Below, one piece after another: positions 47,086 to 57,884 of a stretch of 64,000 bases of DNA. Origin of the DNA: Photobacterium marinum. GTDB lineage: Bacteria; Pseudomonadota; Gammaproteobacteria; Enterobacterales; Vibrionaceae. The stretch lies in the NCBI RefSeq assembly GCF_000331515.1, contig NZ_AMZO01000002.1, forward strand, positions 186,001 to 250,000, written 5' to 3'. A program made the position numbers and the translations under genes. A model generated the notes under the pieces. The model saw only the letters and a list, made by a program, of their open reading frames with translations. It had not been told where the DNA came from and searched no databases. Numbering within the stretch: position 1 is the first letter of the stretch; each line of letters opens with the position of its first letter.

Positions 47086-47913
47086 TTATGGGCACTCGAT
47101 TTTTGGTGTGCCGCTGCTGATGCGGTTAGTTCTGTCGTGTGACGGTGCCGTGAAATGGCTGTCGAGTAGTTTTTGCGTCAGTGAGTGTTGAGGGTTCATA
47201 AACACTTCTTCAGTGGTTCCCTGTTCAACGACTTCGCCTTTTTGCATTACCATAACTTTGTCGGAGAAGTGCTTAATCACTCCCATATGCTGGGATACGT
47301 AGATATAAGACAGCCCCATTTCTTCCTGCAGCTCCAGCAGCAGGTTAATGATCTGCGAGCGCATTGACATATCCAGACCGTTCAATGCTTCATCAGCGAC
47401 GATAATACAAGGCTGCAGGATTAGTGCGCGGGCCAGCGATACGCGCTGTTTCTGTCCGGTTGCCAGCATCTGTGGGTAGAAGTAAGCGTGTTCCGGCAGC
47501 AGACCGACACGCTTTAGTGTCATCATGATCCGGCGCTCACGAGCCTGTGGCGTCATATTAGTATTACGCTTAAGCGGCCCTTCCAGAATCTTACCTATCT
47601 GAATACGTGGATTGAGCGATGTATTGGGATCCTGGAAGATCATGCGGATCAGCTTGCAGCGGGTTTCAAAATCATTTGGTTCCAGCGGTTCGCCATTAAC
47701 CCTGATGATACCTTCGGTTGGCTCAACTACGCCGGAGAGCATTTTGGCCAGGGTTGATTTGCCAGAACCGTTTTCACCAATGAATGCCATGGTTTCACCG
47801 GCTTCCAGCGAAAAGGAGACTGGTTTGACCGCTTCAATCGTCCGGCGTCGGAACAGTCCTGAACGGTAGTGATAGTCTTTTTTAAGGTTCTCTACCTCAA
47901 GTAGTGCACTCAC
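47086..47913 (-). CDS. sapF: Peptide/putrescine ABC transporter ATPase SapF
   Basis: ATP-binding subunit of the Sap transporter. 275 residues; Walker [13 protein letters not shown], signature [14 protein letters not shown] (ATGQ in place of LSGGQ), Walker [14 protein letters not shown]. The D-loop and H-loop ([12 protein letters not shown], with His) are present. GTG start overlapping the sapD stop as GTGA. Last gene of sapABCDF. Confidence 0.94.
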   Translation of the reverse strand: MSALLEVENLKKDYHYRSGLFRRRTIEAVKPVSFSLEAGETMAFIGENGSGKSTLAKMLSGVVEPTEGIIRVNGEPLEPNDFETRCKLIRMIFQDPNTSLNPRIQIGKILEGPLKRNTNMTPQARERRIMMTLKRVGLLPEHAYFYPQMLATGQKQRVSLARALILQPCIIVADEALNGLDMSMRSQIINLLLELQEEMGLSYIYVSQHMGVIKHFSDKVMVMQKGEVVEQGTTEEVFMNPQHSLTQKLLDSHFTAPSHDRTNRISSGTPKIECP

Positions 47914-48911
47914 TTTTTCGTCTCCTCCATATTCAGCGGAAAGTGACAGCTGAATTTATGGTTTTTGATCTTGCGTCTTTTGGGTACTTCAACACATTTT
48001 CGCTGGGCATATGGACATCTCGGGCCCAGGCGGCAGCCAATTGGTAGGTGCTGAAGGGGAGGTATAGAACCGGGAAGCGTTGCCAGTTTGCACTTATGAG
48101 GCAGAACATCCACATTGAAATCCGGCATAGCACGCAGCAGGGCATCGGTATACGGATGGTGTGGTGATTCCAGAAGTTGCTGGCGGCTGCCGGACTCAAC
48201 TGACTGGCCGCAATACATAACTGTAATTCTGTCTGCCCATTGAGTGACGGTGGTCAGGTCGTGGCTGACCAGCATAATCGTGGTATTGCCGAGCTGGTTC
48301 ATCCGGCTCAGCAGTCGGAAGATTTGTGCCTGAGTGATAGGGTCAAGGTCATTGGTTGGCTCATCGGCAATCAGCAGGCGAGGGCGGTTGGCAATCGCCA
48401 TTGCAATCATCACCTTCTGGCATTCACCGTCAGTCAGCTCATACGGGTAACTTCTCATTACCCGCTTGTGTTCCTTGATCCCGACTTTGTGTAGCAGGGC
48501 AATAGCTTGTTTCTGGCGCCACTGGAATCGCTGCCACCAGTGGCCACTGAATGATGCCGAAGGAATCGCTTCTTCCAGCTGCTCCCCGACTCGTTCAGAC
48601 GGATCAAGACATGACGAAGGTTCCTGGAAAATCATCGCAATCTCACGGCCGACGATTTTGCGTCGTTCACGAGGGGAAAGGGACAACAGATCAACGTCAC
48701 CCAGTCGCAAACGGTCAGCACTGACCCGCCAGTTGTCTTTTTCTACACCAGCAATCGCTTTAGCTACCAAGCTCTTACCTGAACCGGATTCACCCACTAG
48801 GCCTCGGATTTCGCCTTCATTGATGGTCAGGCTCATGCGATCAACAGCCTTAACCATCCCTTGTGGTGTATCAATTTCGATGGTCAGGTTACGAATATCT
48901 AATAATGGCAT
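47910..48911 (-). CDS. sapD: Peptide/putrescine ABC transporter ATPase SapD
   Basis: Second ATPase of the Sap transporter; in E. coli SapD also supports Trk potassium uptake. 333 residues with Walker [13 protein letters not shown], the altered signature [15 protein letters not shown], Walker [13 protein letters not shown], and the oligopeptide-transporter C-terminal Cys cluster region ([14 protein letters not shown]). Overlaps sapC by 1 bp (TAATG). Confidence 0.95.
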   Translation of the reverse strand: MPLLDIRNLTIEIDTPQGMVKAVDRMSLTINEGEIRGLVGESGSGKSLVAKAIAGVEKDNWRVSADRLRLGDVDLLSLSPRERRKIVGREIAMIFQEPSSCLDPSERVGEQLEEAIPSASFSGHWWQRFQWRQKQAIALLHKVGIKEHKRVMRSYPYELTDGECQKVMIAMAIANRPRLLIADEPTNDLDPITQAQIFRLLSRMNQLGNTTIMLVSHDLTTVTQWADRITVMYCGQSVESGSRQQLLESPHHPYTDALLRAMPDFNVDVLPHKCKLATLPGSIPPLQHLPIGCRLGPRCPYAQRKCVEVPKRRKIKNHKFSCHFPLNMEETKK

Positions 48912-49798
48912 TAATCAATCCCCGCATTTATTGCCTGGCGGAGTCCTTCACCTACTAAGTTTATAACCAATACGCTGAAAGTAATGGCGAGTCCCGGTAG
49001 AGTAACTGTCCATGGAGCCAGATAGATCAGCTCGATGGAGTCTCCCAGCATCGCGCCCCATTCCGGTGACGGAGCCTGGGCTCCAAGGCCGAGAAAGCCA
49101 AGCGCAGTAATATCCAGGATGGCAATGGAGATCGCCCTGGTCATCTCATTGGTAATGACGGTCAGGATATTAGGCAGAATGGAGTTGTACAGTAGGTAGA
49201 AACTGTTAGCGCCGTCAAGACGGGCCGCAATGATGTAGTCCTTTTCTACTTCTGCGTGTACTGCGGTGTAAATGGCACGGATAAAACGTGGGATCAATGC
49301 CAGCCAGATTGCCAGCAGGATATTAGTTTCGCCCGGGCCTAAATAGGCAACCACAATAATGGCGAGCAATAGCGATGGAATCGACATTACTGTATCCAGC
49401 AAGTGGTTCAGGATACTGGATTTAAAGCCGCGGGTCATACCAGCGGTGACACCGATCAGAATGCCGATAACACTGGAAGCAAAGGCAATCAGTAAGGCAT
49501 AACCGAAAGTCAGCTGTGAACCAAGGATCAGGCGGCTCAGAATATCCCGGCCTAGATCATCGGTACCGAAGAAATATTCTACGCGGCCGTGGAGATCCCA
49601 CGATGGTGGCATCAATAGCTCACCGACCTGCTGGAATGGTGTATAAGGAGCCAGCCATTGGGCCAACAGGGTGATCAGTAGCAGGAAGAATAGACACCAT
49701 AGTCCGAACATTGCCAGTGAATTGGCGCGGAAGTTCTGCCATGCCCGCTCCCACTGGGTTGGGATTTTCTGCTCCTGGTAAATGTTACTTGATAGCAT
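48911..49798 (-). CDS. sapC: ABC transporter permease SapC
   Basis: DppC-type inner-membrane permease, 295 residues, about six helices; [19 protein letters not shown] and the EAA loop in the binding-protein-dependent transport domain. Overlaps sapB by 14 bp. Confidence 0.94.
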   Translation of the reverse strand: MLSSNIYQEQKIPTQWERAWQNFRANSLAMFGLWCLFFLLLITLLAQWLAPYTPFQQVGELLMPPSWDLHGRVEYFFGTDDLGRDILSRLILGSQLTFGYALLIAFASSVIGILIGVTAGMTRGFKSSILNHLLDTVMSIPSLLLAIIVVAYLGPGETNILLAIWLALIPRFIRAIYTAVHAEVEKDYIIAARLDGANSFYLLYNSILPNILTVITNEMTRAISIAILDITALGFLGLGAQAPSPEWGAMLGDSIELIYLAPWTVTLPGLAITFSVLVINLVGEGLRQAINAGID

Positions 49799-50747
49799 AC
49801 CATTCCTTCCTTACGAGCGGGTTTACAAAGGCACCGGTAAGATCTGACAGAATGTTTGCCAGCAGAATAAAGCTACCGACGGTGATAACACCGGCCTGAA
49901 TTGCGACATAATTTTGCTCGGCAATGGCATTAAGCAGCCAGCGGCCGATTCCCGGCCAGTTGAAAATTGATTCAGTCAGCATGGCAAACGTCATCATGGT
50001 TGAGAACTGCATACCCAGTTTCGGAATAATCGGCGGAATCGCGTTTTTCATCACATGGCGCATGATGATTTCAAACATCGACAAGCCTTTGGTTTGAGCT
50101 ACCTTGATAAAGTTCTGGTTCATCACTTCTGCTACAGACGTGCGGGTCAGGCGGATAACTTCTGTCATCGGTGCCAAGGCCAATACTAAAGTCGGCAGAA
50201 TCAGGTGCCGGATTGTATCCATCAGTGCTTCAGGGCGGTAAGGCTTGTCAGAGAGCATGACATCAATCAGGCCGACACCTGTGACATGGTCAATTTCATA
50301 TAGCAGGCTGTATCGACCGGCAACCGGCAACCACTCCAATTGTTGAGAAAACAGCATGATAAGTAGAACAGCCAGCCAGAATAACGGAATCGAATAGCCT
50401 ACCAGAGTGACAGAGGAAATCGCGGTATCAACAAAGCGCCCACGCTTAACACCAGCTAGGGTGCCTAATGGGATGCCTGCAATCAATGATAGCGAGAAAG
50501 CAAAGAAACAGAGTTCCAGGGTGGCAGGGAAAACGACCAGCACTTCATTCAGGATCGGTTCTCCGGTCTGGCTTAGGCCAAGGTTGCCAGCCATCAGGTT
50601 TTGCAGGTAAATCGCCCAGCCATTCCAGAATGGCTGGCTGCTCCAGATGGAACTCTGATCGAGGCGCATCAGACTGAATCCGACCAGGGTCAGGATAACC
50701 ATGGTGATCAGAAACAGGTTGAGGCGACGAATAGTATAAATAAACAT
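49785..50747 (-). CDS. sapB: ABC transporter permease SapB
   Basis: DppB-type permease, 320 residues, six predicted helices; EVIRLTRTSVAEVMNQNFIKVAQTKG reduced to its key parts RLTRTSV and AQTKGLS marks the permease coupling region. In E. coli SapBCDF exports putrescine. Eight bp after sapA. Confidence 0.94.
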   Translation of the reverse strand: MFIYTIRRLNLFLITMVILTLVGFSLMRLDQSSIWSSQPFWNGWAIYLQNLMAGNLGLSQTGEPILNEVLVVFPATLELCFFAFSLSLIAGIPLGTLAGVKRGRFVDTAISSVTLVGYSIPLFWLAVLLIMLFSQQLEWLPVAGRYSLLYEIDHVTGVGLIDVMLSDKPYRPEALMDTIRHLILPTLVLALAPMTEVIRLTRTSVAEVMNQNFIKVAQTKGLSMFEIIMRHVMKNAIPPIIPKLGMQFSTMMTFAMLTESIFNWPGIGRWLLNAIAEQNYVAIQAGVITVGSFILLANILSDLTGAFVNPLVRKEWYAIK

Positions 50748-50755
50748 GCTGTTAA

Positions 50756-52375
50756 TTACTCGCTACGGTAGACACTTGAGAATGAGCGAGTACCGAAAGG
50801 ACTCATTTGTAATCCACCCAGTGATTGATGATGAACCTGGAAATGAACACCGTGGGCCAGTGGAATAATCGGAACCTCGGTATCCAGGATATCCTGCGCA
50901 AGGTGATAGTAGTTCACCCGCAGATCCAGCTTGTTGGTGCGTGATGCAAGTTCCAGAAGGTTGTCGAAACCAACGTTACACCAGTTAGCTACATTCAGGC
51001 CGGCATGCCGGGCACTGCATGACAGCAACGGACGAAGGAAGTTGTCCGGGTCACCGTTATCAGCAATCCAGCCGGTCAACAGTAAATCACTCTCAGCAAT
51101 GTCACTTTGGTCCATGCGATGAAAGGCTTCCTGGTTATAGATAGAAAGCTGAATGCCTACAGCATTGAGATCTGCCTGGATTAATTCTGCGGTTTTTCTC
51201 GGGCTCGGGTTATATGGTCTCGGTTCAAGTGATACCCACATTTTCAAATGCAGGCTTTTGTCGTAACCGGCCTCTTTCAATAACGCCAGTGCTTTAGCCG
51301 GGTCATAGTCAAGGGCTTTACTGTCATGGTTATAAGCCCAGGACATTGGTGGCAGAATACTTTTCGCTTTGGTTCCCGTGCCGTAGTAAACAGAATTCAG
51401 CAGGTTTTCGCGATTAATCGCAAGGTTAATCGCTTTTCGTACCCGAATATCTTTCAGGGTAGGCCTGTCATTATTGAGAGCGATAAAGGCTACATTCATC
51501 CCTGTTTGGGCAAGCAGCTCAAACTCATCATTGTCGCTGATGACTGGTAACTGACTGGCAACCGGAGAAGAGAGAACGTCACATTCTTGGCTCAGGAGCT
51601 TTGCCAGTGTACCTGTTCCTCGCGATGAGATATCAAATACGACTTGTTCCATCGGCGCGGCACCTTGCCAATAGCCCCAGTGTCGCTTCAGGCGGATCAG
51701 ATCATTAGGAATATACTGAGATAAGTAGAATGGTCCTGTTCCGATTGGTTTCATGTCCAGTTGGTTTAGTGTTCCGGCTTTTAGCAACTGCTGAGCATAT
51801 TCCTGTGAAAGAATAATGGCATAGCTGGTAGCCAGGTTTGACAGAAACGCATTGTCCGGTCGGGTTAAGGTGAATGTAACCGTATGGGAATCGATGAGCG
51901 TGATATCTTTAATCAGCTTGTTAAAGCCCTGACTTTCAAACCACGGATAACGTCCGCCAGAAACCTTATGATAAGGATGTTCCGGCTCGATGATACGTTT
52001 GAAACTGAAAACAACATCCTGGGCGTTAAGCTGACGGGATGGTTTGAACCATTCGGTTGACTGGAATTCTATGCCTTTACGCAAAGAAAAGGTGTATTCC
52101 AACCCATCATCACTGATAGTCCAACTACGGGCCAGTGACGGCAGTGGCTGGTGGCTGACAGGATCAAGAACCAGCAGGCGATCGAAGATCTGCGATGCCA
52201 GAGTATCGGCAGTCAGTCCGCCGTCAGTAAGCTGAGGGTTAAAGGTTGTCGGCGTATCCTGCCCGCAATAGACGAAGCCGCGGCTGCGAATATTGCTGTC
52301 TTGGTGTGGCTCGGTACAGCCAATCAGGCTAAATAGCCCGAAACACGCAAGCAGTAGACGAGTATAGGCGCTCAT
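50756..52375 (-). CDS. sapA: Peptide ABC transporter substrate-binding protein SapA (lipoprotein)
   Basis: SBP family 5 protein of 539 residues. The start MSAYTRLLLACFGLFSLIGC gives a standard lipoprotein signal with Cys20; the mature part has FVYCGQDTPTTFNPQ and the family-5 pattern of DppA/SapA. An in-frame ATG at 52417 adds 14 residues and has a GGTGG before it, so it cannot be excluded. SapA in Salmonella and Haemophilus binds antimicrobial peptides; here inferred. Confidence 0.93.
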   Translation of the reverse strand: MSAYTRLLLACFGLFSLIGCTEPHQDSNIRSRGFVYCGQDTPTTFNPQLTDGGLTADTLASQIFDRLLVLDPVSHQPLPSLARSWTISDDGLEYTFSLRKGIEFQSTEWFKPSRQLNAQDVVFSFKRIIEPEHPYHKVSGGRYPWFESQGFNKLIKDITLIDSHTVTFTLTRPDNAFLSNLATSYAIILSQEYAQQLLKAGTLNQLDMKPIGTGPFYLSQYIPNDLIRLKRHWGYWQGAAPMEQVVFDISSRGTGTLAKLLSQECDVLSSPVASQLPVISDNDEFELLAQTGMNVAFIALNNDRPTLKDIRVRKAINLAINRENLLNSVYYGTGTKAKSILPPMSWAYNHDSKALDYDPAKALALLKEAGYDKSLHLKMWVSLEPRPYNPSPRKTAELIQADLNAVGIQLSIYNQEAFHRMDQSDIAESDLLLTGWIADNGDPDNFLRPLLSCSARHAGLNVANWCNVGFDNLLELASRTNKLDLRVNYYHLAQDILDTEVPIIPLAHGVHFQVHHQSLGGLQMSPFGTRSFSSVYRSE

Positions 52376-52475
52376 AAAGAAAAAGGTTTTTTGAATACAA
52401 GAGGCTAAATTTACCATTATCCACCACTGTGACCAAGGTCTCTCCGAAAATAACCGCTCATATCCTAGTGATATA

Positions 52476-52504
52476 CACCCGTCAGCGATGGTTACCTGCG
52501 GGTG
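52476..52504 (-). terminator. Hairpin downstream of pspF
   Basis: CACCCG-T-CAG / CTG-CGGGTG foldback 20 bp beyond the pspF stop, with no T-run. It may reduce read-through from pspF into sapA. Confidence 0.35.
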
Positions 52505-52524
52505 ATATTCTGTTGCAGAATCTT

Positions 52525-53532
52525 TTATTCTGAATTGCCAACAAGCTGATACTTGCGCAGCAAACCTCTGAGTTGATGGTAGCTTAATCCCAACAATTCA
52601 GCGGCTTTTCGCTGGTTAAACTTAGCTTCATTCATCGCTTTGTTGATTACATCAATTTCCTGCTCCTGCTGCCATTGGCGGAAATCAATCGGGAACTGAA
52701 TTTCAGGGGAAGATGGTGACGGTTCCTCACCGGCTTCACTTGGGGCTGGATTGTCATGCCACGGAGCTCGAAAAGGATCGATAATGATGTGATCGACAGG
52801 CTCGTTCTCTTCACCGTGACGGAAAACCGAACGTTCGATGACGTTTTTTAGCTCCCGGATATTGCCTGGCCAGTGATAAGCCATCAGTTCTTTCTCGGCT
52901 TCTGAGGTAAAACCGGCGAAATAGGTAAAGCCCAGCTCGCGACACATTCTTACTGCGTAATATTCGGCCAGCGGCATAATATCTTCACGTCGCTCGCGAA
53001 GCGGTGGCAGATGAATAATATCAAAAGCGAGGCGATCTAACAGGTCTGCACGGAATTTTCGCTCTTCTGCCAGTTGGGGCAGGTTTTCGTTTGTTGCACA
53101 GATTAGTCTGACATTAGCCTGGCAGGTTTTGCTGCCACCAACTCGCTCATACTCGCCGTATTCAATGACTCGCAGCAATTTTTCCTGAACGCCAAGGGGC
53201 GCAGTGGCCAGTTCGTCAAGGAACAGTGTTCCGCCTTCTGCTCGCTCAAACCGTCCTTGATGGCGACCTTTCGCGCCAGTAAAAGAGCCGGCTTCATGAC
53301 CAAACAGTTCAGAATCAATAACCCCTTCACTCAGTGCTGCGCAGTTAAGTGTCACCAGTGGCTGATCCCATCGTTTTGATAAATAGTGGATACGCTGGGC
53401 GATGAGTTCTTTGCCGGTTCCTCGCTCGCCCAGGATCAGGATTGGACGGTTAAGCGGGGCAAGGCGGGATGCTTGATCAAGAACCGCCAGAAATGGTTCC
53501 GACTCACCGATGAGGTTTTCCGTTTTCTGCAT
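52525..53532 (-). CDS. pspF: Phage-shock transcriptional activator PspF
   Basis: Sigma-54 enhancer-binding protein lacking a receiver domain, inhibited by PspA. 335 residues starting MQKTENLIGESEPFLAVLDQ; Walker A GERGTGKE, GAFTGA-like loop present as GSFTGAKG, Walker B GGTLFLDELA, and C-terminal Fis-type HTH (FNQRKAAELLGLSYHQLRGL). ATG 53532 is used; the upstream frame (53577) adds 15 residues without support. Divergent from pspA. Confidence 0.95.
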   Translation of the reverse strand: MQKTENLIGESEPFLAVLDQASRLAPLNRPILILGERGTGKELIAQRIHYLSKRWDQPLVTLNCAALSEGVIDSELFGHEAGSFTGAKGRHQGRFERAEGGTLFLDELATAPLGVQEKLLRVIEYGEYERVGGSKTCQANVRLICATNENLPQLAEERKFRADLLDRLAFDIIHLPPLRERREDIMPLAEYYAVRMCRELGFTYFAGFTSEAEKELMAYHWPGNIRELKNVIERSVFRHGEENEPVDHIIIDPFRAPWHDNPAPSEAGEEPSPSSPEIQFPIDFRQWQQEQEIDVINKAMNEAKFNQRKAAELLGLSYHQLRGLLRKYQLVGNSE

Positions 53533-53630
53533 GGTCAATCTCGCTAACAGTTGGCGTATATAATCACACCATAGCACCTAATATTTGACCAATCAAAGCT
53601 AACTTTATGAAATATATTAGAAATAAAATC

Positions 53631-53646
53631 TGGCACAGAGATTGAT
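53631..53646 (+). promoter_or_regulatory. Sigma-54 promoter of pspABC
   Basis: TGGCAC-AGAGA-TTGAT fits the -24/-12 consensus TGGCAC-N5-TTGCW with one mismatch at -12, about 85 bp before pspA. Its partner activator pspF is divergent. Confidence 0.8.
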
Positions 53647-53730
53647 ATGTATAAGTAACTGAATGGTGACATATACCGAGAGCCTGTTCCCCGGAAAGTG
53701 CAGGCCCCAATCGACTGAAGGAGATTAATT

Positions 53731-54396
53731 ATGGGTATCTTTTCTCGTTTCGCAGATATCGTGAATGCCAATGTCAACTCATTGCTTGATAAAGCGGAAG
53801 ACCCGCAAAAAATGATCCGTCTTATCATCCAGGAGATGGAAGATACTCTGGTTGAAGTACGGACGTCTTCAGCAAGGGCTCTGGCTGATAAGAAAGAGCT
53901 GCAGCGCCGTATCGACTCTTTGCAGTCACAAATTGATGACTGGCAGCAGAAAGCAGGTTTGGCATTGCAAAAAGGTCGTGATGATTTGGCCCGTGCTGCA
54001 TTGATTGAAAAACAGAAACTCAGCGATGTACTGCTTACTCTTAATGAAGAATACAAATTGGTGGAAGAAACCATCAACAAACTGAGTAATGAAGTGGCAG
54101 AGCTGGAGCGTAAGCTGCAGGAAACTCGTGCCCGTCAACAGGCATTGGTGATGCGTCATAAAGCTGCTGATAACCGTCGTGAAGTGCGCCGTCAGCTGGA
54201 TACCGGCAAAGTCGATGAGGCGCTGTCTAAGTTTGAACAATACGAACGTCGTATTGATGAAATGGAAGCCGAAGCTGACAGCTACAAGCTGGGTCGCGGT
54301 AAGACTCTGGAGCAGGAATTTGCTGACTTGCAGGCTCAAGATGAAATTGAAAAAGAACTTGAGCGAATGAAAGCAAATATCAAGGAAAAAGAGTAA
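53731..54396 (+). CDS. pspA: Phage shock protein A
   Basis: Membrane-binding ESCRT-III-like coiled-coil protein that represses PspF and repairs the membrane. 221 residues starting [20 protein letters not shown] (amphipathic helix), then long coiled-coils; [15 protein letters not shown] is typical. GGAG ribosome binding site. Confidence 0.97.
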   Translation: MGIFSRFADIVNANVNSLLDKAEDPQKMIRLIIQEMEDTLVEVRTSSARALADKKELQRRIDSLQSQIDDWQQKAGLALQKGRDDLARAALIEKQKLSDVLLTLNEEYKLVEETINKLSNEVAELERKLQETRARQQALVMRHKAADNRREVRRQLDTGKVDEALSKFEQYERRIDEMEAEADSYKLGRGKTLEQEFADLQAQDEIEKELERMKANIKEKE

Positions 54397-54445
54397 GCTA
54401 GTGACATTAATCAGGTTCCGCACGACACGAGGATGGAGGTAATTT

Positions 54446-54670
54446 ATGAGTTGGATTGTATGGCCGCTGATGGCGTTTTTGATTTTCGTGGCGCCATTGT
54501 GGCTGATTCTGCATTACCGTAGTCAGCGCCAGGCTAGCAAGGGATTGTCGGGTGAGGAGCAGGAAAAGCTTCAGACCCTTGTGATGCGTGCGGAGCAGAT
54601 GCAGGATCGCATCAAAACCCTGGAGCAGATTCTGGATGAGGAGGCTCCGCAATGGAGACAGCGCCGATGA
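54446..54670 (+). CDS. pspB: Phage shock protein B
   Basis: A 74-residue inner-membrane protein with one N-terminal helix (about 4-22) and a cytosolic helix containing a leucine-zipper-like segment. Partner of PspC in releasing PspA from PspF. GGAGG ribosome binding site. Confidence 0.93.
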   Translation: MSWIVWPLMAFLIFVAPLWLILHYRSQRQASKGLSGEEQEKLQTLVMRAEQMQDRIKTLEQILDEEAPQWRQRR

Positions 54671-55053
54671 ATAAAACCCTGTACCGCGATCCGCAAAACG
54701 GGAAGATTAGTGGAGTTTGTGCCGGGATTGCCGAATACTTTGGAGTAGAGGTTTGGCTTGTCAGGATTCTCGCTGTGTCTTCTTTTCTGCTAGGTTTTGG
54801 TTTTATCACTCTGGTTGTTTACATCGCAGCCAGTCTGATCCTGGATAAAATGCCGGAAGAGCGCAGGCAGGAGCAAGATGCTCACCGCGAGCATACCATT
54901 AAACAGAAGTCCTGGCAGACGGGCCTTTCTTCCGAGCAGATTCTGTCAAATGTCGAGCATAAGCTGGATGATATGGAAGACGAGCTGCGTCAGATGGAAG
55001 CCTATGTGACGTCGTCAGCATTCCGGGTTTCGAGAGAGTTCAATAAGCTCTAG
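54652..55053 (+). CDS. pspC: Phage shock protein C
   Basis: A 133-residue PspC-domain protein: GKISGVCAGIAEYFGVEVWLVRI followed in key parts by SFLLGFGFITLVVYIAASLI, one membrane segment (about 37-62), then a charged C-terminal helix. ATG 54652 is favoured by GAGGAGG seven nt upstream; ATG 54667 overlapping the pspB stop as ATGA is the alternative. Overlaps pspB. Confidence 0.93.
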   Translation: METAPMNKTLYRDPQNGKISGVCAGIAEYFGVEVWLVRILAVSSFLLGFGFITLVVYIAASLILDKMPEERRQEQDAHREHTIKQKSWQTGLSSEQILSNVEHKLDDMEDELRQMEAYVTSSAFRVSREFNKL

Positions 55054-55070
55054 GTTCGCATTATTTATTT

Positions 55071-55097
55071 AAAAGCAGGCATCGCGCCTGCTTTTAT
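55071..55097 (+). terminator. psp operon terminator
   Basis: AAAAGCAGGC / GCCTGCTTTT with loop ATCGC. Confidence 0.88.
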
Positions 55098-55194
55098 TGT
55101 TGTCTCCCCCGCACAATATCCTGTCAGCATTATTCATCAGTGGTTAATGTAAGGAACGGTATTCTTTAATCAGAAGAATAAGTTAGGAAGCAGT

Positions 55195-56592
55195 ATGAAT
55201 CGAATTGGTAACGAGTTAAATAAAATAGTCAACCGTAGTCTTGATCGCCATGTTCGCCTTGCCGTTACCGGTTTGTCGCGAGCGGGTAAAACGGCTTTTA
55301 TTACTTCACTTGTTAATCAGCTGCTTCATGTCAGTACCAACCCGCGACTTCCTCTGTTTTCAGCTGTTCGTGATGGTCATCTTCTCGGCGCTAAACGCGT
55401 GCCTCAGGCCGATATGCATGTACCAAAATTCGGTTATGACGAGGGGATGAATTCATTGCTGTCTTCGCCGCCGGAGTGGCCGGAGCCGACGCGGGATGTC
55501 AGTCAAACCCGGCTGGCACTGCGTTACAAGCCGCAAAAGGGACCGATGAAGCTGTTACAGGACACCGCTACTTTATATCTCGATATTGTTGATTATCCGG
55601 GAGAGTGGCTGTTGGATTTGCCATTACTGGAAATGGATTATTTAGCTTGGTCGCAGCAGCAGAAAAAGTTGCTGAAAGGCAGGCGAGAAGAGCTGGCGAG
55701 AGAATGGCTGGTGATGGCTGAGCAGATGGACCCGATGGCTCCTGCTGATGAAAAGCAGCTTGAGCAGTTGTCGGCGTTATTTACTGAATATCTATATAAA
55801 TGTAAGGCGGAAGGTGGATTGCACTGGGTGCAGCCGGGGCGTTTCGTTTTGCCGGGCGAACTGGCAGGTGCGCCAGTATTACAGTTTTTCCCGTTTGTCT
55901 GGGCGAACAAATATTCAGAGCAACAGCTTCAGCAAGCCGATGAGCATACCAACTTCGGTGTATTGAAAAGTCGTTATAAATATTATCAGCAGCATGTTGT
56001 TAAAGGTTTCTACCGTGACCACTTTTCCAAGTTTGACCGTCAGATCATTCTTGTTGATTGTCTTCAGCCGTTAAATGCCGGTCCGGAATCCTTTAATGAT
56101 ATGCGGCAGGCGCTGGATCAGTTGATGCAGAGCTTTAAGTATGGCCGAAGTTCACTGCTGCGCCGTTTGTTGTCCCCTCGTATTGACAAGGTTCTGTTTG
56201 CCGCAACTAAGGCTGATCATGTGACGCCGGAGCAGCACCCGAATCTGGTGAGCCTGCTTCAGCAAATAGTGAACGATGCCTGGCAGACAGCTTCTTTTGA
56301 AGGGATAAAGATGGATTGCATCAGCCTGTCATCTATTCAGGCGACGGAGCCGGGCTTTGTCTCTTATCAGGGACAGCAGATGCCGGCATTACGTGGACAT
56401 ACTTTGACGGGGCAGGCGCAAACTTTGTTCCCGGGAGAAGTCCCCCGTCGATTGCCCAATGATGAATACTGGCAGGAACACGGATTTGATTTTGTAAACT
56501 TCCGTCCGTTAGAAATTCAAAGCGACGAGCCTATGCCGCATATCCGTATGGATAAAGTACTGGACTATCTGTTGGGAGATAAACTGCGATGA
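55195..56592 (+). CDS. ycjX: YcjX-family P-loop protein (DUF463)
   Basis: A 465-residue GTPase-like protein, Walker A GLSRAGKTAF at about 27-36, a later ILVDCLQPLNAG, and a G4-like ATKADHV. Function not settled; in enterics ycjXF follows pspABC and is induced with the phage-shock response. Here a terminator lies between pspC and ycjX. Overlaps ycjF as ATGA. Confidence 0.92.
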   Translation: MNRIGNELNKIVNRSLDRHVRLAVTGLSRAGKTAFITSLVNQLLHVSTNPRLPLFSAVRDGHLLGAKRVPQADMHVPKFGYDEGMNSLLSSPPEWPEPTRDVSQTRLALRYKPQKGPMKLLQDTATLYLDIVDYPGEWLLDLPLLEMDYLAWSQQQKKLLKGRREELAREWLVMAEQMDPMAPADEKQLEQLSALFTEYLYKCKAEGGLHWVQPGRFVLPGELAGAPVLQFFPFVWANKYSEQQLQQADEHTNFGVLKSRYKYYQQHVVKGFYRDHFSKFDRQIILVDCLQPLNAGPESFNDMRQALDQLMQSFKYGRSSLLRRLLSPRIDKVLFAATKADHVTPEQHPNLVSLLQQIVNDAWQTASFEGIKMDCISLSSIQATEPGFVSYQGQQMPALRGHTLTGQAQTLFPGEVPRRLPNDEYWQEHGFDFVNFRPLEIQSDEPMPHIRMDKVLDYLLGDKLR

Positions 56593-57617
56593 GCCCGCAT
56601 TATAAGACCAAAATTTTGTTTGATGAGCCGAAAGAGCAGATGTCGAACCCGGAGCAAGAGCTGACTGCTCAGCAACAGTTTACCGGTGAGAGTAAATTTG
56701 TGCCGGAAGCGGTAACAGAGCCGGATGTTGAAGAGCAACTGGCGCAAACACTGGCAAGTAAACCGAAGCGAAGCGGACGCTGGTTTAAGGGAATTTTGGT
56801 TGCCGGTTCTGTGATGACGGGCTGGCAAACTCTGGATTATGTAGTTACGGCGTACCAGAGTGCTGACTGGCTGGCATTGGGCTGGAGCACTATTGTTGCT
56901 GCCGTTGCCGCGACCGGAATTACCGCCCTGGGACGTGAAATAGTGAAGCTTGGCCGTCTTAAGCAGCGTCAGTCTGAGCGAGAACAGGCACAGCAACTGC
57001 TTGAGGCTGATGGTATCGGCCAAGGTAAGGCATTCTGCATGAAGCTGGCCCGGCAAAGTGCGATTCATGAAGATCATGCCGGCTATGATCGCTGGATTCA
57101 GTCGCTAGCCGCTACTCATAATGATCGCGAAGTCTTGGAGTTGTACAACCAAATGGTACTGGTTCATCAGGACAAGTTGGCACGTCGGCTGGTTGCTAAA
57201 TATTCCAGTGAAGCTGCGGTTATGGTTGCTGTCAGCCCGTTGGCTGTCGCTGATATGTTGCTGGTGGCATGGCGCAATTTCAAACTTATTGAGCAAGTAG
57301 CTGCGGTTTACGGCGTTGAGCTTGGCTACTGGTCGCGGATCCGGCTGGTGAAGCTGGTTCTGGCGAACATGGCGGTAGCCGGTGCAACTGAAGTTATTGC
57401 TGATACAGGGATGGATATGTTGTCTATGGATCTGGCCGGGCGAATGTCCACTCGTGTTGCTCAGGGAGTAGGTGTCGGTTTGCTGACCGGACGACTTGGA
57501 CTGAAGGCAATCAGCCTGATGCGTCCTTTGCCGTGGCAGGCTGATCAGCAGCCGAAGTTAAGTGAAATCCGTAAAGATCTGGTGTTACGCTTGACCGGGC
57601 AGCAAAAAGACACTTGA
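56589..57617 (+). CDS. ycjF: YcjF-family inner-membrane protein (DUF697)
   Basis: A 342-residue TIGR01620-type protein. Cytosolic N-terminus with repeated charged residues, two membrane segments (about 68-87 and 97-115), and a C-terminal DUF697 region (VAVSPLAVADMLLVAWRN). Likely a partner of YcjX because of the 4-bp overlap. Confidence 0.9.
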   Translation: MSPHYKTKILFDEPKEQMSNPEQELTAQQQFTGESKFVPEAVTEPDVEEQLAQTLASKPKRSGRWFKGILVAGSVMTGWQTLDYVVTAYQSADWLALGWSTIVAAVAATGITALGREIVKLGRLKQRQSEREQAQQLLEADGIGQGKAFCMKLARQSAIHEDHAGYDRWIQSLAATHNDREVLELYNQMVLVHQDKLARRLVAKYSSEAAVMVAVSPLAVADMLLVAWRNFKLIEQVAAVYGVELGYWSRIRLVKLVLANMAVAGATEVIADTGMDMLSMDLAGRMSTRVAQGVGVGLLTGRLGLKAISLMRPLPWQADQQPKLSEIRKDLVLRLTGQQKDT

Positions 57618-57636
57618 TATCAAGCCTAAAATTAAT

Positions 57637-57669
57637 AAGCCGATTGGAAATAATTCTGTCGGCTTTTTT
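57637..57669 (+). terminator. ycjXF terminator
   Basis: AAGCCGA / TCGGCTT with a 15-nt loop and six T. Confidence 0.75.
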
Positions 57670-57884
57670 CATCCTCTTTTTGCTTCATTCCCATAATACT
57701 TTGAAAACACCATTGAAAATCACACCATTATTGATGATAAAGTAGTCAATCATCGCTACCAGCGTGCTGAACCTCTCAACGTATTACAACAGTGACTTGA
57801 CTCGAAAACAGAGCAGGCGCAAACTTCCATTGTGTCAACAATTCCTGACACTTTGTGAGAAAAGAATTTTAGAAGGCGTGTGTT